The translations under genes and the position numbers were made by a program. The notes under the pieces were generated by a model that saw nothing but the letters and a program-made list of their open reading frames with translations, was not told the origin of the DNA and made no database searches. Of a stretch of DNA of 64,000 nt, positions 20,115-31,468 are shown in pieces; the first letter of the stretch is position 1, and each line of letters starts with the position of its first letter. Source of the DNA: Aphanomyces cochlioides (Eukaryota; Oomycota; Saprolegniomycetes; Saprolegniales; Verrucalvaceae); contig JAHQRK010000003.1 of assembly GCA_019828595.1 (NCBI GenBank), forward strand, positions 1,116,001 through 1,180,000. The letters are read 5' to 3'.

Positions 20115-21388
20115 ATGGCTGAAAACCACACCTTGGTCTTGTTGCTCTTACTCGTTGGATGGCACAGTGTGTCGAGACTGGACAAGGAGCCTTGTCGTAC
20201 GTCTAGCCTGTCAGGAGCAGCGTACGTCGATGAGCTCCTTCAGCGAAAGGTCAATCAACGGCGTTTTGTCGAATGCATGAGGATGCCCCGTGAAGCTTTT
20301 TTGAAACTTCATGTACTTCTTGTATCTAGCGGCGGTCTGTCCAGCTCACCCCACGTCACCAGCGAGGAGAAACTATCAAGCTTTCTATACATTGTTGGCC
20401 AAAACATGACAAATACGAGTGCGCAAGAGCGCTTTCAGCGATCAGGATGGACGATAAACCGGTATAAATTCTCTATGTTGTTATTACTATTTGTCTGAGG
20501 AGGTAGGAATTTTCACGAGGTTTTGAATTCAATTGTTGCATTTCGTCCTTGTCTTTGGTGGGCTTGGTGCGGCTTGATTGCCCGGAGCCCATTCGCACGA
20601 GCTCCAAGTTTTTTCCCTTTTTCGAAAATTGCTTCGGCGCGCTCGACGGCACGCATATTCCGTGCACGTACCAATTTGCCAACAGAAACCGTTTCGAAAT
20701 CGCAAGGGATTCTTAAGTCAGAACGTGCTAGGTGTGTTCAATTTCGATATGCAGTTTACCTTCATCATGGCCGGCTGGGAGGGCTCTGCCTCTGATAGTG
20801 CAGTCTTTCAACATTCATTGAGAAATGGATTTGAAATTCCACTTGGAAAGTACTATTTGGGTGACGCCGGTTATGCTTTATCCCCACAATGCATTACCCC
20901 ATACCGTGGCGTAAGATACCATCTTCGAGAATGGGCAAAAGGAAACAAGAGGTGCGAGAATACTAGATACAAATAACATTTAATTACTAGGCCTCAAAAT
21001 GCGAAAGAGCTGTTCAATCTACGGCATGCCCAGTTGCGCAATGTAATTGAGCGTGCGTTTGGCGTATTGAAAAAGCGGTTTCCAGTATTGCGGTAAGGCA
21101 AGATAACTATTCGATGTTTTTTGAGTTGGCATGGCTAGGACTGCTCAAGAATATGCGCTTGAAACACAAGTGAAGCTTGTTCATGCACTTTGTCGTATTC
21201 ACAATTTCATTCGTCGCGAGTGCGGTGAGGATTTGGTTTATCAAGCATATGATGCACACGTTCGGTATTCAAGTCGCCAAGCTAAAAGAGAGGGCCACTA
21301 CCGGGAAAGCAGTGCGTATGCGCTTGCCAAGATTCAACGAGATCAAATAGCACATGCGATGTGGAGTCAGTATGTAGAACGAAAATAA
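20115..21388 (+). pseudogene. Harbinger DDE transposase (HARBI1-like), multiple frame breaks
   Basis: The pieces in order are an N-terminal helical part from MAENHTL, a block CFGALDGTHIP with the first catalytic Asp, RNRKGFLSQNVLG, the block GSASDSAVF with the second Asp, YLGDAGYAL and TPYRGVRYHL, then NVIERAFGVLKKRF with the catalytic Glu, and a C-terminal RIHNFIRRECGE. Introns at about 20461-20511, 20952-20991 and 21093-21136 are consistent with this genome. However, the region 20540-20700 needs at least two frame shifts, one near 20550 and one near 20695 just before NRKGF. It is therefore not translatable as is. The family is unmistakable and is distinct from copy 1 at 5.4-6.5 kb. Confidence 0.75.
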
Positions 21389-21399
21389 AATGCATTTTA

Positions 21400-22380
21400 T
21401 CACATAGCTTTCTTTGCTGATTCAATTTGTCGTTTGATCCACTCATCACGAGCAGTCCCCTCCGGAAGGAGAAGAAAGAATTGGGCTTTAATTGGATCAA
21501 GCATGATATCGTACGTTGTAGCCAATTCGGTTGGATTCAAGCTGTCATGATAGTCCACGTTCAATAAATCAATTGACTTTGCCGTTGCATCATGGAGAGA
21601 GGGGGCGCTTGGTAGGGCTGCTTTCCATTTTTCAAGGCCAACAAGAGATTCAATTGACTTGGCAATGGCTAGTCCAGGTGACAAGCGCTTTCGTTGAGAT
21701 TGCAGATTCGACCCAGAGCGCTTGGTAGATATTAATGTTTTGGGGCGCTCTTCTGGGCTTGAAATATCAACCGACTCGGCTTCACTGGAGAACCTCAGGG
21801 AAGAGCTATTACTTTCCTCGTCACGAAATTCGTCTGCAGCGGAGAGAGCCGACGCACTAAAACTCTCTTGAATGTTTGACGAGGCATACGTCCCTACAGC
21901 TAGACAATCATCGAAAAGCTCTGCGAGTTGGGCTTGGTGTTCGCAACCATTAAGTTGGAAGGAGCGTATTTTGGCTTGTGTAAATTTTGGCTTCCCTTCC
22001 ATTCTCTCAGCCCACACCTCATCAGGGGTTGTTGGCTTTTGCAAATCAGTATCCCAGCCAAACCCACTGTCATTCTTAAGCGACAAGAAGGGCTTCCAGT
22101 CTCCTTTCAACTATTTGTACCTACTGTGTAAAGAAGAACAGATCCATTTATAGTCATGCACCTGACTCAACCGAGTCTTTATTTGCTGCCTTCCAAACTG
22201 CGTTTTGAATTTTGAGTTGAACTTCTCGAGAACAACCGACCAAGCCTCATTCTTGAACCCAGAGTCTGCTTGCTTCCCCACATCTTTTTGCTTCATCAGC
22301 AGCTTGAGTAAGTATGCCTCCCTTGTGGTGTCCCATTTCGCTCGGTCAGTTGAGGTCTTGAGCTGATTCGCACCCTTCAT
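21400..22380 (-). pseudogene. Harbinger Myb/SANT-like partner with internal stop
   Basis: The protein starts at 22380 with a SANT/trihelix-like domain (RAKWDTTREAYLLKLL ... WSVVLEKFN) and continues in the same frame after a TAG at 22111-22113 into LKGDWKPF ... SGFGWD, the normal end of that domain. A Ser/Glu-rich linker and a helical C-terminus (RDEWIKRQIE) follow. The stop falls within the conserved domain, so it looks like a point mutation or an unusual splice; no GT-AG pair removes it in frame. It is tail-to-tail with the transposase (11 bp gap), as in copy 1. Confidence 0.7.
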
Positions 22381-22920
22381 TTCAACAACTTGGCTGTGTT
22401 GGCCACCGATGGATGAAGCAGAAATGGCCAGAATATGAAAAAGTCAGTTCCACCAAACACTGAAATTATTTTGTTATGTTTACAATTGTGTAATAATTTC
22501 TATATTGCAAGAATAAAAATTTTGCAATATTTTTTATTGCGTTCACCAAACGCGCTCTGAAGTTACATTTTTGCGAGTTTCGGTGAGTGAGCACTTGAGA
22601 ACGAAACTTATACGGATCCGAATAAAGACAACTCACGTCGTCGTTGCATTTCATCGACTTCGAACTACTTTAACCATCAGATAGACAGCGCTACTGCTCT
22701 ATATGGTCTGCATGGTCTTGGTACGCCAAATTAAGTATGTGGGACGCATGGCTCCAGCTTTCTGGACGATTATGCATATCTTAAAGACTTTTGAGAACCA
22801 GGCCACGGATCTGAAAATCTTTTGAGATCGAGATGGTTTCGAAAATTATTTTATAAAGTTTTATTCATTTATAGAGGTGCAGCTAGTGGATCTCAACTCA
22901 AAAGTGGCTCCGAAAACTCT

Positions 22921-24490
22921 ATTGTCCATGCATGTTGAACGTCGCCTCTTGCGCGCCATATTCGACGACGGGCGTCGGGAAGACGGAAAACGAGCGCAGA
23001 TGGAGTGAGTGTCACAGCGAGCATGTCCTATGGGATTCCTCGATTCTTTCGTGTCATGCTCTGGAGTTGCACGCGCCGGCCACTTTGACAACGAGCGTGG
23101 CGTTCGAACACAAAGGGCAAGAAAGGCATCCCTTCTCGATCGACAAGGGGAACGTGGAGAGAAGATGATCAAGAAAAAGTGTGGGTCGATTCACCCCGTT
23201 ACGTCCTTGATTGCCGCGAAACGCCGGCCTCTCAAATTGCAGGATTCAACATCGTCACGATTTGATGTACAACTTCAACGAGGTTCAACGAGGGATGCTC
23301 ATGGCCCATGACAATGAGTTCCCATCAGCGCTAGGGCGATCTGACGTATGTCAACGGGGGCAGCCAACGCGTCGCTCTGGCGCTGGTCGGGGGTTGGATT
23401 ATTGCGGTCTACAAGTCTTGGTACCATGCACAACCATGGGAACTGTCAAATCGCCCTATGGCCTCCCATGGACACAAGCTCAAGGGGGGGATAGAGCAGT
23501 ACAGGAGTATTTCAAAAACTTGATCTCCCGAGGCAACTACAAAGCCACATCATTTTCCGAGAGAACAAGGAAGTTTCATCCTTCAAGCTTTTGCCTACGA
23601 TATCCAAGGAGAAGAGCAGAGAATGGAAAATCCTCAAGGAAACAGAAGTCGCTGCGGGGGGAAAGATGGGATTCATTAACTTATCACCTGTCTATCGGCA
23701 GGCTTTGGCACAGGCGCTTCATGTAGGTTGCTTTCAAAATCCATGGTAGACGTACATAACGTTCCCGTGCTATCGTGTGAGCACTTGAATTAGATCGGCG
23801 TGCAAGGATACAATCGCCCGACATCATCGACAACGCACTTCTTGCCGCTTTCATTTCAGAATAGTTGACCGAATTCCATAATCCGTTGTGGTGACGAATG
23901 TTGGACCACTTGGTGCTACTATGGTCAACTCGGTGATATAACTCCGGTCATATTATTCGAAATGCGATTTAGACCATTGCCGCTGTATCCGACATTATCT
24001 CCTTCGAGTTGATCGTGGCGCAAGCCCTGAGTCCGACGAGAACGTCCCCCAGTGCCTATGAAGATGGTTGGTTGAGCGTGAATCTGGATGCGGGTGACTG
24101 CAAGTCTCTAATGATAAATATAGAAATATAGTTTATTGTGGTTTTAATAAAAAACTGGAGTCGTGCGGAATAAATTTTGACGCAAGCAAATTGACGCAAC
24201 AATTGACGCATACAAATTTCAAGTGAAAAGAAATTGAATGATTCGAACATGTTTTTGTTTTCAAACATTTAAAGCGTTTGTAATTACACTATTTAATGGT
24301 CATGATCGAGGTCAATATAAGAAAATGTTTGCGTAAACTTAAAATAGTGTATGCGTCAATTAATTGAAACATTTTCAAAACATATCAAAATTCCAGTTTT
24401 GGACCCAAACGACAATATAACCATATATTATTTTATACAGGACCCTGGATATGTTATACTTTATCCGGAATTACACGGATAATTGACAGT
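22921..24490. other. Long region without a recognised gene
   Basis: Several overlapping frames of 80-170 codons occur at 22930-23730 on both strands, but none shows a family motif and no splice signals connect them. GC content falls sharply after about 24100. It could be a decayed host or transposon gene. I make no call. Confidence 0.4.
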
Positions 24491-24495
24491 GTTTG

Positions 24496-24500
24496 ATTGG
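24496..24500 (+). promoter_or_regulatory. CCAAT box (inverted) upstream of an unknown gene
   Basis: ATTGG in a TTTGATTGGCTG context, 54 bp before the ATG at 24554. Confidence 0.4.
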
Positions 24501-24553
24501 CTGTTTGGAGGACGAATTTATAACCCAGCGCTGAGCTTTGGACACAACGCATA

Positions 24554-25334
24554 ATGGAGACAGTCGCCCAAACCTCGGCCCCTTGCACAGACCAAGTCCA
24601 GCTGAAGCGCCCTTTGTTGGAGAACCAAGATGAAGACATGACCAATGATGAAGAGTGGGAAATGCCTCTGTTGTTTATGACCAGCCTGCCCACAAATTTC
24701 ATGGAGAATGTTGACGTTGCAGCCATTTCAACATTCTCTGCAGACTACGAGGAAGACTTGAATGAAGACGTTGGCAAGTCTCCACCAAAAGCAGGAAAAG
24801 TGCAAGAAAAAGGGAAATACCGCCTCCACTCGCGCAGACAGTCGAACCCATATTCAAAATCGAGGAAAGCGAATGTGGCCGAGCTCCAAGTATGCTTGAA
24901 GCTTTTCAACATGTAGCCGCCTGAAGCTTATTTATATCATCGCTTCCTGGATTAAGCGGTGAATATACAACTATATAACATTTGAAGATCATTCAGCATC
25001 GCGTGGGTGGTAAAATGGTCAACGCGTCCATGAAGAAGGTATCATGTGGAGAAGTCGCTCGCAATACTATAGACTGTTGTTCTACCACGAGCATGGTCTT
25101 ATCACCACCACATCAGACAACTACGACACAATTCTCATCGAAAATCGAGGAAATCAAGTGCACATGAGTGTAGCAGAGGCAACAAACCTATGCCACCTTT
25201 TCTGTGTCAACTCGAGGCTGGTCAATGTGCAACAAGAGATTCACGGTCAGGCCTCTATTAACACCGAGTATGAAATTTTAGACGAGCCTCATTGTCATCT
25301 TCACCACAACACAGCAATACAGCACTCGCAATAA
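24554..25334 (+). CDS. Hypothetical protein, gene structure unresolved
   Basis: Exon one (24554 to about 24892) encodes an acidic leader, then a basic stretch HSRRQSNPYSKSRKANVAEL, and ends at a GTATGC donor. A second coding-like block, about 25020-25334, reads QYYRLLFYHEHGL, then YDTILIENRGNQVHMS and an EATNLCHLF helix. These blocks look real (charged/hydrophobic spacing, a CCAAT box 54 bp upstream). I could not find GT-AG introns that join them without a stop, so either an exon is missed or the gene is broken. No family is recognised. Confidence 0.35.
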
Positions 25335-25507
25335 TCTGTCAATTTTTCTCTGCGAAGACGACAATCGCAGTAACGAAAGTTTTGTCCAAGGCTTTCATGA
25401 CATTATCAGAGCGGAAAGAAATGCTGCTTCGTGTCGACGAAGACTGTGGAGACGATTTAATTGTCGTCTCATTCACGAAGTAAATAATATTAATCCGAGA
25501 TACAAAT

Positions 25508-26759
25508 CTAAAGTTCCCCAGAGAGAACATACTGGATGTTAAGCATGGATACAAAGGCCAAGAGGACACTGATGCCAGTGGCCAATTTGTTTTCTGTGTC
25601 TTCCAGCGATTCTGGAAGCAATTCGCACGTTGCCACATACGCCATGGCACCACCGGCAAATCCGAGGCCAGCTGGCAAAATGGGTAAAAATGTTTCGACA
25701 AACAAAAACGAAGGCACGGCAAAGAGAGGTTGGGGCATGCTACATGGTCCATTTAGTACAAACTTCAGAGAATTGCAAAAGTACCTCGAGAAGACGCACC
25801 ACAAAATCGCTGGCAACAATTTTAATCCACGTGGAATTAAGACCAGGCAAATCTACATCATCAAAAATTAAAAATGAGGATGAAGGGCAACCATACCGCC
25901 AAGCCCTCTGGAATATTGTGAATCGCAAGAGTGAGAGAAACCATGAGACCACGGCGGTCACCACCATCGCCGCCAAACGAAACACCGACACCAATCTAAG
26001 TATGACATTTCAGTCCAAGTCATTTTAAAGAGATGATTCGTACCCCTTCCGAAATCGAATGCAGAGTCATCACAGCCATGATCAACAAAGCTTTGCGAGC
26101 ATCCAGACCTGACGAAAGTATTGAGATGAGAGAGAACCATAATTTCTTACCGTCAAGGCCGCCCAATTTCACATCTTCATGACCGTCGAGCAAAATTTTC
26201 GTCGTCTTGATGAAGATAATGCCGGAAAGAACACCAAGGAAGAGACGCATGTTGACCGACAACACATCAGTGTCATGGCTTTTGACATGGAAACCCTCGT
26301 GGAATAAGCAAGCCGTTGCAGCCAACATCATTCCTGCTGCCAAGGCTACAACAAAAAATGAGAATCCATTCACGGACATTGGGGCTTACCATTGCAGACA
26401 CCAAGCCAGAATTTATCGATATCTTTCACCCACACAAACGGCAGCGCTCCAAATCCAGTCGAGATGGCAGTGAGCCAGCCGCACCACCACACGTACTGCC
26501 AGTTTCGCATACCACCAGTATATGGGTAGCTCACAAACGTCACGACGAGAAAGACCACAGCGGTTAAATATTCTGTCGCCCACGATCGTGCAAGCGTCGT
26601 GGTTTGAACTTTGTCATCTCCATCGTTGTCCTTCAGAAGCAAAGATTTGTCGGTGGTATCTGTCAGTGGTTGGACCACTTCAGTCTGGGCGGTTTGGATC
26701 CGCCCGCCTTCCGCTTGCTTTGTTGGGACTTCCGTGACCACACCGCGCTCTAATGCCAT
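25508..26759 (-). CDS. ZIP-family divalent metal transporter
   Basis: Five exons, complement(25508..25739, 25785..25852, 25897..25995, 26044..26345, 26390..26759), give 356 aa in frame. An N-terminal acidic tail of about 60 residues precedes eight predicted helices. The signature pair is clear: MTLHSISEG followed by GVGVSFGGDGG, and LTLAIHNIPEGLA, carrying the His/Glu metal ligands of helices four and five. Later LIPRGLK, PLFAVPSFLFVETFLP and FAGGAMAYVATCELLPES match the GufA/ZupT-like ZIP branch. These proteins import Zn2+ and sometimes Fe2+ or Mn2+ into the cytosol; the metal here is not known. The ATG at 26759 is preferred over one eight codons upstream, though both are possible. Confidence 0.9.
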
Positions 26760-26783
26760 CTTGGGTTGCTGTTGTAGGTGCAC

Positions 26784-27290
26784 CCGGCCTCTAGCTGACG
26801 TGTTTCGTTTCCTGAACTGAGCTATTGTGGTTAACAGGTGTCTATGCCAAGCGTGAATATGGCAAATGAATCGTGATTTTCACGAAAATTGCCAGCTGGC
26901 ACCTTCCTGAGGGAGCTGGAAATCACTTGGAATTTGTATACTCGACTCTAAAAAGACGATCAACGACCGAGTCTCTTCCGAGCGAAATTGGTGAAAATTC
27001 ACCAAAAAAGTGCCTCAAATCCGCAGATTCTGACTGGAATTACTCACGCCTTGTCGACTGGGCTTGAGATTCGCCATAGAAATGTCCACGGAAGTTTGTC
27101 ATACATGTATTGTACTGGGAATTTGTCGGCACGCTGCACCGACAATCTACAGGAGTGATATGATTGGTTGTAAATCATAAATATAGGATGTTCCATGCCA
27201 TTCAGGTTTTCGCGTCGGCAAAGACCATCTCAAGGCACGGTGTGTGATCAACTGTGCGACCACCAAGGCTAGTGACATGGTGGAAGGCAC
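26784..27290. other. Intergenic; no gene seen
   Basis: The upstream flank of the ZIP gene and the left edge of the second Crypton. An ATTGG occurs near 27162 in a TATGATTGGTTG context. No coding frame is supported. Confidence 0.4.
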
Positions 27291-27834
27291 ATGGGACGCA
27301 CGACAGGCTGTGTGCTACCTCTTTCAAGCGGCGAATTTGCTTGCCTGCCACCCCACTACCCATCGGAGACAGCTGATATCATCCGCGACTCAATTGCTCT
27401 TGTCTTTCCAAAGATTTTGTTTGCCTTCCCAAATTTGTACGGAGTCCTGTCAATCTGCCTTGCTTCATTGGTCTATCATCACGACTTTCTGCAATCTACA
27501 ATCCCCCCCAAGCACCACTTGCTATCGACTCCCCTCTTCGCTGATCGCAGCTTGTATGAGTCATTGAAAGTCCTTGTGTCTTAAGTCTGATCGTCTTGTT
27601 CCAACGGGCATCCCTCCACACATTGCAATTCATTGTCAAATTCAAGATGCCGTCGGGATATTGCACTTGCTACCAGACAAAGTCAAATGCATCATTGAAG
27701 ACGTCCTGGAAAAGAATGGAATTGGGTCGGGCAACATCACAAAGCAAGTGTTAGAACAATCACTGAGATCTATATTCAAAGAAACTTTACAAGCCATCAA
27801 TTTGCAACCGGCAATCACACGACCAACATATTGA
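27291..27834 (+). pseudogene. Crypton recombinase C-terminal domain on the opposite strand
   Basis: This strand encodes SSGEFACLPPHYPSE, then ...LVFPKILFAFPNLYG... and ASLVYHHDF, then, after a shift near 27580, GIPPHIAIHCQIQDA and a C-terminal helix ending KETLQAINL. The first part matches what follows the catalytic Tyr region in copy 1 (SPQFAILPP..., FPNLCSL, ASLVYHH). It is therefore the C-terminal domain of a Crypton, but it lies on the plus strand directly against the minus-strand catalytic domain. The junction at about 27815-27830 falls right after the RVIAG motif, as expected for an in-place inversion. Confidence 0.65.
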
Positions 27835-28828
27835 TCGCCTGCACCATCGTAGTGTATATATCGTTCGACAACGTGTCCTAACGTCCAGCCACATCGTATA
27901 CAGACATTAACGATTGACGGGCCTGACGTATTGCCAGCAATAGCAAACGTCGCGACTCCCTTTCTGATTGACTGCGTTCCAATGTCACCCGAGTGAGCAG
28001 AGACAAGACCACTGGTGAGTCTTGATAAAAAACTTTTGCTGAATCGATCACGCTGATTGGGACCGGGAAAGAGAGCATTTGTGCTATGTTGAGGGTTGCA
28101 AACAAGATAGATTGCAAGGGCAAGGAACACACAAACTTCAGGCTTTGCAGGATTGGCGTACATATGCTTTGGATCTCGCCGTTTCGTGCCACAATGGTCT
28201 GTTTTGGACTTGTAAAAGATGTAACCTATCGCGTCATCTTCATCTGACAAGTGGTCGAGCTGTACAAGCTCAGTCGACTTGGATCTGCACATGAGATTCC
28301 ATGTGAGAACCAGGAACAAATGGGTAAATCCATAGTCGGACAACACAAGACTTTTTGAGCAGAGTTCTTGATATTGACGATACTTGGGCGGTCGCTTCCC
28401 GCTATCTTTTTTACTACCTGACTAGGTTTCTGAAGCATACTTGCGTCGTATCCCTATCGTTCTGAATTAAGCGTGTATAATTCCCCAAATCACCTTGGAA
28501 TATGCTTTTCACGTCATTGTCGTTTCCTTGCGGCAGCGCAACATTCATGCGCTTGTAGTAGTCTTTGATCGCTGACCTAGAACTGGCTAATGTGCCAGGT
28601 TTGGCCTTTCCTGATTGATATTTGTAGAGAATGAACTGTGTAAACAAGTCATAAGACTTGCAAGTCAATTGAGCCATCTTCTGCCAGTGCGGACGAGTTG
28701 CCTGTTGCACGGAGCCAAATTTCGATCTGCTTTAAACCGCTCCTGTAGTTTTTCTTGGTTTCGGCGGACAGACGATTTTCGCGCAGCTCCTGAATGGAGG
28801 TGAGGCGACGAGAGCTGTGTTCCTCCAT
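27825..28828 (-). pseudogene. Crypton-type tyrosine recombinase, copy 2 (N-terminal and catalytic parts)
   Basis: It starts MEEHSSRRL at 28828, with CCAAT boxes 41-55 bp upstream. A frame break near 28650 separates the N-terminal domain from the stretch SYDLFTQFILY...KPGTL. A further break or intron around 28350-28450 precedes KSLVLSDYGFTHLF, LMCRSKST (first Arg), TQSIRKG (the HxxR box with Gln in place of His) and VVERYIHY with the nucleophile Tyr. It then reads GDQYVGRVIAG and loses homology. Exon content parallels copy 1 but without most of its introns. The His-to-Gln change and broken frames suggest an inactive copy. Confidence 0.75.
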
Positions 28829-28868
28829 GTTGACTGCGGAACGCAATATGTGACGTCTTGTCAAGCTG

Positions 28869-28883
28869 CCAATTACGGCCAAT
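28869..28883 (-). promoter_or_regulatory. CCAAT pair upstream of Crypton, copy 2
   Basis: CCAAT at 28869-28873 and 28879-28883, 41-55 bp from the recombinase start, mirroring copy 1 (there on the coding strand). Confidence 0.4.
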
Positions 28884-29353
28884 CATTCTGAACCGACTTC
28901 TTTTCCGACAAATTCATGGGATATTCTCGTTATACTTACAATTTCTATACCATCACAAATAATTTTGGGAAAACAGTCGACAGATTTTCCGACGATTCCC
29001 ATATTGGGCTGGATATCATCCGACAATTTCTTGTGAATGGCGAATAAAGGCGACGATCATCATTACTCGCACAATCCATAGAGCAACTCATCGTTGTTGT
29101 TGCATTGTCAACACTGGATTCAAAGTCGAGCTTCAGATCCCCAAATTCGATGGCAAGCCGCCATTCGTTGGGTCTATGAACCCGACCCAATGCCCGCAGT
29201 TATGACTACCATTAGGTAAGCAGATCGTATGTGCTCTCCCTCTGATTCAGAGGGAGTAGGACAAATCGGCTTGAGGGGCTCCAGACTGGACAGGACATGA
29301 ATCCGAATTTTGTGACTGGATGGTTCGACACACAAACTAAAAAAGTCGTCACA
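28884..29353. other. Intergenic; no gene seen
   Basis: Several short frames are present without motifs or splice partners. Confidence 0.4.
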
Positions 29354-29497
29354 GGGCATAAGCCTCGATTTGACATAAACAACGTTTCATCTCGCATCCA
29401 GCCAGGGCGTAAGCCTCGATTTGCCATAAACGGTGTTTCATCTCGCATCCAGCCAGGGCGTATGCTTGGATTTGGCATTAACGGCGTTACATCCGAT
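29354..29497 (+). repeat. 51-bp tandem repeat (minisatellite), about 2.8 units
   Basis: Units start at 29354, 29405 and 29456, each beginning GGGC(A/G)TA(A/T)GC and running through a TTTCATCTCGCATCCAGCCA end in the first two. The unit length is a multiple of three, so the array stays open in one frame (GxKPRFxINxVSSRIQP), but no gene context supports translation. Confidence 0.8.
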
Positions 29498-29941
29498 CAC
29501 TTTTTCATCTTCCCTGTTGAGTCAGGACGTGAGTAGATCGAATACTTCATTGTCGCCGAGCATTGTGGATTTGATATCTTGTTTGATGGACATGAAGCTC
29601 ACGGTTTCAAGCACAGTTTCGGGCATCCCAAATAACGCTTTTGGCCTTAAATGCGAAACCGACGATGCGTCTAATCACTTGCATAAATGTTGACACAGCA
29701 GGATGCAAATGCGCTCCTCCTTTTCTACGCACAGGAGCTGATTGTTGCTTGGACGGCGGCAACGCCGCTCGGACTTGGGAGGTGTGGGACAGGGCAACTC
29801 CAAGTTCAGACTATCCGGATATTTGAGTTATCCAGACGGTGTGCAGCTAAGTGGATATCCTGGTAGTTTAGTATGGTATACTAAAACGAAGCTTAAAGTC
29901 CAAATCAATTTTCCCGCTAAGGCTGGCAATCGTCCACGAGG
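29498..29941. other. Intergenic; no gene seen
   Basis: Contains a TATCCGGATATTTGAGTTATCC near-palindrome at about 29814-29835, related to the one before RPN3. No coding call. Confidence 0.35.
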
Positions 29942-31344
29942 ATGATCACACCGTCGATGACGCCGCAAATGATCATTTTCCGCGCGGAAGCACACGTGGC
30001 CATGCACAAGACGACCTTGTATCAGCAGTTCAAGCATTCAGGACCCCAGCGAGCAAATCCATGCGTCGTGCACGTTCCCCAACCTGCCCTCATATGGGAC
30101 TGGGGAACTGGAATCATGAGCTTTCGAGACTTGGGGGATCCCCACGCAATCATAAGCCGTTGTCGCTGTGGCTACGTATTCCACTGCTATTATTTCCACT
30201 CTGGAGGTATGATTTTGTCCATGTCGTCTCGTCGAACTCCATGCCCGTCGTAGGTGAAGCAAATGAACAAGTGTCTGTGGCGCTGAAATTGATGGACAAG
30301 AGGTTGATCGAGCTGGAGAAAGACGATATTGAAGCCGAGGTGCGAGCTCTTCAAACACTGCAGCACCCTGGCTTGGATTCGCAACTCTTTAACAAACACA
30401 TGATCCGATGGGAAATTGGACAACGACCATGCCCGTACAACCACTACATTGCGACCGAATATGTATCAAACGGGTCGCTTCTCTCCTTCATGCACAAAAA
30501 GTTTCGCGATTTGCGTTCACGTGTCCATCTTTATGGAGGACTGCGTGCACATCCGGTAGACCTGGGCAAGAATGTTGGGGTATGGTTCCTTCAGATGGTG
30601 GCCTTACCTTATATTTACCAAATTTTGAGCGCATTGGCGTACATCCACAGCCAAAATGTCTGCCATCTTGACCTTGACCCCTCCAATATCGCAGTTGACA
30701 TGAATGGCACAGTGCGCTTGCTGGATTTCGGCAGCAGCCATATCATGGACGGACGCCAAAGTGTCGGAGGTGGCCGTGACTTTCCACAGATCAAAACCAA
30801 AGTGGTTTATCGCTCCCCCGAGCTCAAGAAAAATAGTCGAGACCGGGCAAGATACATGCAGTACCTTCGGACCCGTCCACCCGATGCCACATTTCGCGAC
30901 GAGCAAGCCTTCGTTCCACATGGCTTCAATGGCGCCAAGTCTGACATCTTCTCTGCTGGAGTTGTGGTATTTTGACCTTGGTTTGCTGCTTGCAGTGACG
31001 TTTTTTGGATGTAGAGTCTCGAGCTGGTTCTCTTTGGCTTCAACTACGTTGGCTGCGCTGGCAATTTGTTTGTAAGTTTGCAAAACCCCATGTGCCGTGA
31101 GCAGTTCCGTGCCCATTGCGAGAAGACATGCATGCTCCAAACATGCCTCTTTTGCGCGCAACAACTTCCCATTCCATCGTTTGTATTTCATTTGATTGCC
31201 GAGATGATGACCGAGGACCCATTACGGCGTGAACACGATGCCGTCCAGCTCGCGAACAAATGGAAGAAATACACGGATGATTACATGCATGAGCAGAAAT
31301 TGCTGCATGCTTCGACTCCTGCGGCGCCTGCCACCGCTTGTTAA
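29942..31344 (+). CDS. Divergent protein kinase-like protein
   Basis: Three exons (29942..30206, 30254..30966, 31015..31344) encode 435 aa. The kinase fold is readable: the beta-3 Lys in VALKLMDKR, an acidic alpha-C (KDDIEAEVRAL), hinge IATEYVSNGSLL, catalytic loop HLDLDPSN, LLDFGSSH as the metal-binding DFG, a YRSPEL activation-segment end, KSDIFSAGVV, and a C-lobe end LIAEMMTEDPLRR. The glycine loop is poor (SRCRCGYVF) and the catalytic loop lacks the usual Arg and Lys (HRDLK is HLDLD here), though the Asp is kept. It may be a weak kinase or a pseudokinase. The third intron contains a stop, so splicing is needed. It converges on the next gene. Confidence 0.75.
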
Positions 31345-31468
31345 CATAAACGACGCATCGTACTCGAACGACGACTAGGACGACGGGAAGCCTACACGCC
31401 ATCATGGCTCCGTGATGAGGACGCACATTACCTCCGGGACTGCAGGGGGCGTCTTTGGTTGAGGAACA

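Larger units (their letters stand above)
19767..22920. mobile_element. Decayed Harbinger element, copy 2, with foldback left end
   Basis: The 30-bp sequence at 19767 recurs inverted at 22891-22920 with one mismatch, bracketing a Harbinger transposase gene (+) and a Myb/SANT-like gene (-). Inner GTTTGGTG-type ends occur at about 19899, 19982, 22454 (as CCACCAAAC) and 22550 (as CACCAAAC). Either the element has duplicated ends or it is nested inside a second one. No clear target duplication was found. Both genes are disrupted. Confidence 0.6.

Noticed and set aside
22932..23726. Overlapping 80-170 codon frames
   Set aside because: Frames exist on both strands without family motifs, splice links or consistent codon use. 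Left as unassigned sequence.
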